Source: Rhodospirillaceae bacterium (GTDB lineage: Bacteria > Pseudomonadota > Alphaproteobacteria > Bin65). From it: 64,000 nt of DNA. Below the pieces are notes generated by a model that ran no database searches, was not told the origin of the DNA, and saw only the letters and a list, made by a program, of their open reading frames with translations. The stretch covers positions 1 to 64,000 of the forward strand of contig VXNK01000039.1 of the NCBI GenBank assembly GCA_009840595.1, written 5' to 3'. This document shows, in pieces, positions 61,917 to 64,000 of this stretch. Positions within the stretch are counted from its first letter, which is position 1; each line of letters begins with the position of its first letter. The position numbers were made by a program, and so were the translations under genes.

Positions 61917-62664
61917 GTGACGTTCGTTCTCGCCTCCGCTTCGCCGCGCCGCCTCGAACTGCTCGCCCAGATCGGCCTGACGCCGGACCGGGTCGTTCCC
62001 GCCGACATCGACGAATCGCCGCGCCGCGCCGAACTGCCGGCGGCCTATGCCGAAAGGATGGCGCGGGAAAAATGTGCGCAGGTTGGTCGGCAGTGCAGCG
62101 CGGAGCGGGTGCTGGCCGCCGATACGGCGGTCGCCCCCGGGCGGCGCCTTCTCGGCCAGCCGGCCCCAGCGGCCGCCGCGCGCCCGTGTCGGGGCCTTGT
62201 GTAAGGCCGCCGACATGGCGTGGTGGGCGCCGTGGGGCGGGGGGCCGCCGCTGGGCGCGGGGGCGGGGGGGGGGGGGGTGGGGCCGGCCCGCCCCCCGGC
62301 CCCGGCGCCCCCGCGCCGGTGTCTCGGCCTGCTGTCCGGCCGCCGACATCGCGTGATCGGCGCGGTCGCGCTGGCGACTCCCGGTCCGGCCGCTTCGGGC
62401 CGTGCTGCCGGCCCCGCGGCGGAACCTGCGGCGGAACCGGCGCGAATTGCGGTCCGGGTCGTCCAGTCGACGGTTACCTTCAAGCGGCTGCATCCGGACG
62501 AAATCGACCGCTACATCGAGAGCGGCGAATGGCGGGACAAGGCCGGCGGCTATGCCATCCAGGGCCGGGCGGCGATTTTCGTGCGCCGCCTGTCCGGCTC
62601 CTATTCGAACGTCGTCGGCCTGCCGCTGTTCGAAACCTGGAGCCTGCTGGAGGGCGCCGGATGA
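61917..62664 (+). pseudogene. maf: Maf/YhdE nucleoside-triphosphate pyrophosphatase, disrupted
   Basis: The 5' part starts at GTG 61917 (TFVLASASPRRLELLAQIGL, later [10 protein letters not shown] and [19 protein letters not shown]) and hits a stop at 62202-62204. The 3' part in the next frame reads [51 protein letters not shown] and [14 protein letters not shown] and ends at 62664. The two are separated by a 133-base imperfect duplication; deleting 133 bases gives a normal 204-residue Maf. Maf hydrolyses modified or canonical NTPs and affects septation. The damage contains a run of 14 G and G-biased changes, so a sequencing or assembly fault is likelier than a real mutation. Confidence 0.85.
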
Positions 62665-62719
62665 CCGGGCAGGCGGCCATGCCGGACGGGCCTGCACGGC
62701 CCGGATTCAGACGGCAGCC

Positions 62720-62995
62720 ATGCCCGTGAGCTGCCCGGTCTGCGGCAAGCCGGCCGAAGCGGCCTACCGGCCCTTCTGCTCGCGCCGCTGCGCCGATGTC
62801 GATCTCGGGCGCTGGTTCAACGAGGACTACCGCATTCCGGCCGCAGAATCGGACGACGAGACGGATACGGAAGCGGGAGAAGACGGCGACGACGGCGCTG
62901 CAGAAAACCCGCCCAGCGCGGCGGCGCACCCGGACGCAGGGGGCGGCGCAGCGGGTGGACTTGCCCGTGGACTTGCGGGGACGTTAAACCTATAA
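62720..62995 (+). CDS. yacG: DNA gyrase inhibitor YacG
   Basis: A 91-residue protein with the YacG zinc ribbon [20 protein letters not shown] (Cys 5, 8, 20, 24) and [13 protein letters not shown]. YacG binds GyrB and blocks DNA binding. The C-terminal 40 residues are an acidic then Gly/Ala-rich tail with a 12-base duplication (GGLARGLAG). In relatives a ribonuclease G gene often sits between maf and yacG; it is missing here. Confidence 0.9.
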   Translation: MPVSCPVCGKPAEAAYRPFCSRRCADVDLGRWFNEDYRIPAAESDDETDTEAGEDGDDGAAENPPSAAAHPDAGGGAAGGLARGLAGTLNL

Positions 62996-63053
62996 GTCGC
63001 ATTCTTCGCGCGGGGCCGCCGATCCGGTTCCAGGCCGCCCCGCCCGAATCGGG

Positions 63054-63129
63054 GCCCAGGTAGCTCAGTTGGTAGAGCACGTGACTGAAAATCACGGTGT
63101 CGGTGGTTCGATTCCGCCCCTGGGCACCA
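63054..63129 (+). tRNA. tRNA-Phe (anticodon GAA)
   Basis: 76 bases with encoded CCA. The acceptor pairs GCCCAGG with CCTGGGC, discriminator A. The D arm is TAGCTCAGTTGGTAGAGC, the anticodon loop CTGAAAA and the T arm GGTTCGATTCC. Confidence 0.97.
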
Positions 63130-63179
63130 TTCCCGCCGCTCGTCTTCAGCCTGCGAACCTTTCGGGGGGGCGCTGAGTC

Positions 63180-64000
63180 ATGGGGCGCCGGCGGGCTGCC
63201 GCGCGGGCGGCGCGGTTCCTGCGGCTGGTCCAGGCGCTCGAAGCCGCGCCGGTTTTCCTGTTCCTGGGCCTGATGCGGCTCGTTCCCTCGCCGGCCGCCT
63301 CGGCGATCGGCGGCTTCATCGGACGCACCCTCGGCCCCCTGCTGCCCTTTTCGCGGCGCGCCAAGGTCAACCTGAAACGGATTTTCCCGGATATGCCCGC
63401 GCCCCGGCGGCGGCAGGTCGTGCGCCGGATGTGGGACAATCTGGGCCGGGTCGCCGCCGAATCGGCGCGCATCGAGGCGCTGTGGGATCCCGCCTTGCAG
63501 GAGGCCCTGTCCGAGACCGGCATCGAGCGCCTGATGGCGGCGGCGCGGGCCGGGGAGTCGGTCAGCCTGCGGGGCGGGCGGATCGAGATCCGCGGCGCCG
63601 AAAATTTCGTCCGCCTGCTCACCCACCGCGGGCCTGCGTTGATTTTCGTGCCCCATATGGGCAACTGGGAATTCCTGGCGGTCGGGGCGGCGAATTTCGG
63701 CGCCTTCACCTCCGTCGTGTTCCGCCGCCCGAACAACCCCTATGTCGCCTGGCTCGTGGACCGCAACCGCGCCGGCCTGTTCGAACTGCTGCCCAAGGGC
63801 TACCAGGGCGGCGTCGCGGCGGGCCGGGTCATGGCCGAGGGCGGCCGGCTCGCGTTGCTGGTCGACCAGAAGAACAATCGCGGCGTCGCGCTGGATTTTC
63901 TCGGCCGGCCGGCCATGACCGGGGTGACGCTGGCGCGCCTTGCCTTGCGCTTCGATGCGCCGGTGTTCGGCGCGTGCTGCCGGCGTCTGGGCGGCCGGCG
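63180..64000 (+). CDS. LpxL/HtrB-like lysophospholipid/lipid A acyltransferase (3' end outside window)
   Basis: The frame starts at ATG 63180 (GRRRAAARAARFLRLVQALE) and is still open at the window end, about 273 codons. It belongs to the lauroyl acyltransferase family, which adds secondary acyl chains to lipid A at the inner membrane. Marks: a hydrophobic N-terminal stretch (APVFLFLGLMRLVPSP), KVNLKRIFPDM, RRMWDNLGRVAAE, and the catalytic H(x4)E motif in FVPHMGNWEFLAVG. Later LLVDQKNNRGVALDFLGRPA is typical. It lies 50 bases after tRNA-Phe. Confidence 0.9.
   Translation, partial: MGRRRAAARAARFLRLVQALEAAPVFLFLGLMRLVPSPAASAIGGFIGRTLGPLLPFSRRAKVNLKRIFPDMPAPRRRQVVRRMWDNLGRVAAESARIEALWDPALQEALSETGIERLMAAARAGESVSLRGGRIEIRGAENFVRLLTHRGPALIFVPHMGNWEFLAVGAANFGAFTSVVFRRPNNPYVAWLVDRNRAGLFELLPKGYQGGVAAGRVMAEGGRLALLVDQKNNRGVALDFLGRPAMTGVTLARLALRFDAPVFGACCRRLGGR

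Noticed and set aside
62265-62278. G-quadruplex regulatory element
   Set aside because: The G14 run sits in a damaged duplication within maf and is better explained as a sequencing artefact.
62661-62729. 22-codon ORF overlapping the maf stop (ATGA)
   Set aside because: Its translation is Gly/Pro/Arg-rich without features and overlaps the yacG start in another frame.

Overview
The window is GC-rich, densely coded DNA from an alphaproteobacterium. The placement rests on content and order: murA, DUF2948, hisG, hisD, UPF0262, a low-molecular-weight phosphatase, infA, maf, yacG and tRNA-Phe lie in an order familiar from Rhodospirillales-like genomes. It is supported by separate GlyQ/GlyS subunits, a short-form HisG, pyruvate phosphate dikinase, a fused TAXI-type TRAP permease and many CoA-linked catabolic genes. 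No rRNA or CRISPR array was seen. Genus cannot be named from sequence alone.

Layout. 1-5 kb: the end of uvrB, a CBS-pair protein, an orphan molybdenum-hydroxylase large subunit and a crotonase. 5-8.3 kb: a PcaF-like thiolase, a RelE-like toxin with an unknown partner, and a zinc-less oxidoreductase. 8.3-19.6 kb: catabolic genes (PhyH dioxygenase plus SAF-domain oxidoreductase, TRAP binding protein, GST, CaiB/BaiF CoA-transferase, 3-hydroxyisobutyrate-dehydrogenase-like protein, a complete CoxM-CoxS-CoxL-type operon, an SDR). 19.6-22 kb: an AT-richer accessory segment with small unknown genes on the 3' side of tRNA-Pro(CGG). 22-41 kb: a crotonase with an acyl-CoA ligase, then mostly housekeeping genes (polyprenyl diphosphate synthase, TrmN6-like methylase, S49 protease, glyQ, glyS, ppdK, ygfZ, a dihydroorotase-like gene, M48 protease with DUF898, AcuI-like reductase). 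41-42 kb: a class II Fic protein behind a palindromic operator. 42-52.3 kb: a minus-strand catabolic block (marR, Rieske oxygenase, two TAXI binding proteins, TRAP permease, sulfatase). 52.3-55 kb: an AAA/DUF4143 ATPase behind five 22-bp repeats, a crotonase and a DedA protein. 55-64 kb: the conserved housekeeping cluster and the start of an LpxL-type acyltransferase.

The most striking feature is a complete 2,799-bp IS1595-type transposon (48029-50827). It carries a C5-cytosine methyltransferase, a GIY-YIG nuclease and a 55-residue protein, all overlapping start-to-stop behind the transposase. It has perfect 22-bp terminal inverted repeats and an 8-bp target duplication. It interrupts the Rieske oxygenase gene, which becomes one continuous 352-residue frame when the element and one duplication copy are removed. 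The transposase promoter has its -35 box inside the terminal repeat.

Other points: the Fic and DUF4143 genes each sit behind distinctive operator-like repeats; 10-15 bp tandem repeats recur at or near stop codons; and maf is broken by a 133-bp imperfect duplication containing a run of 14 G, which looks more like a sequencing or assembly artefact than biology.
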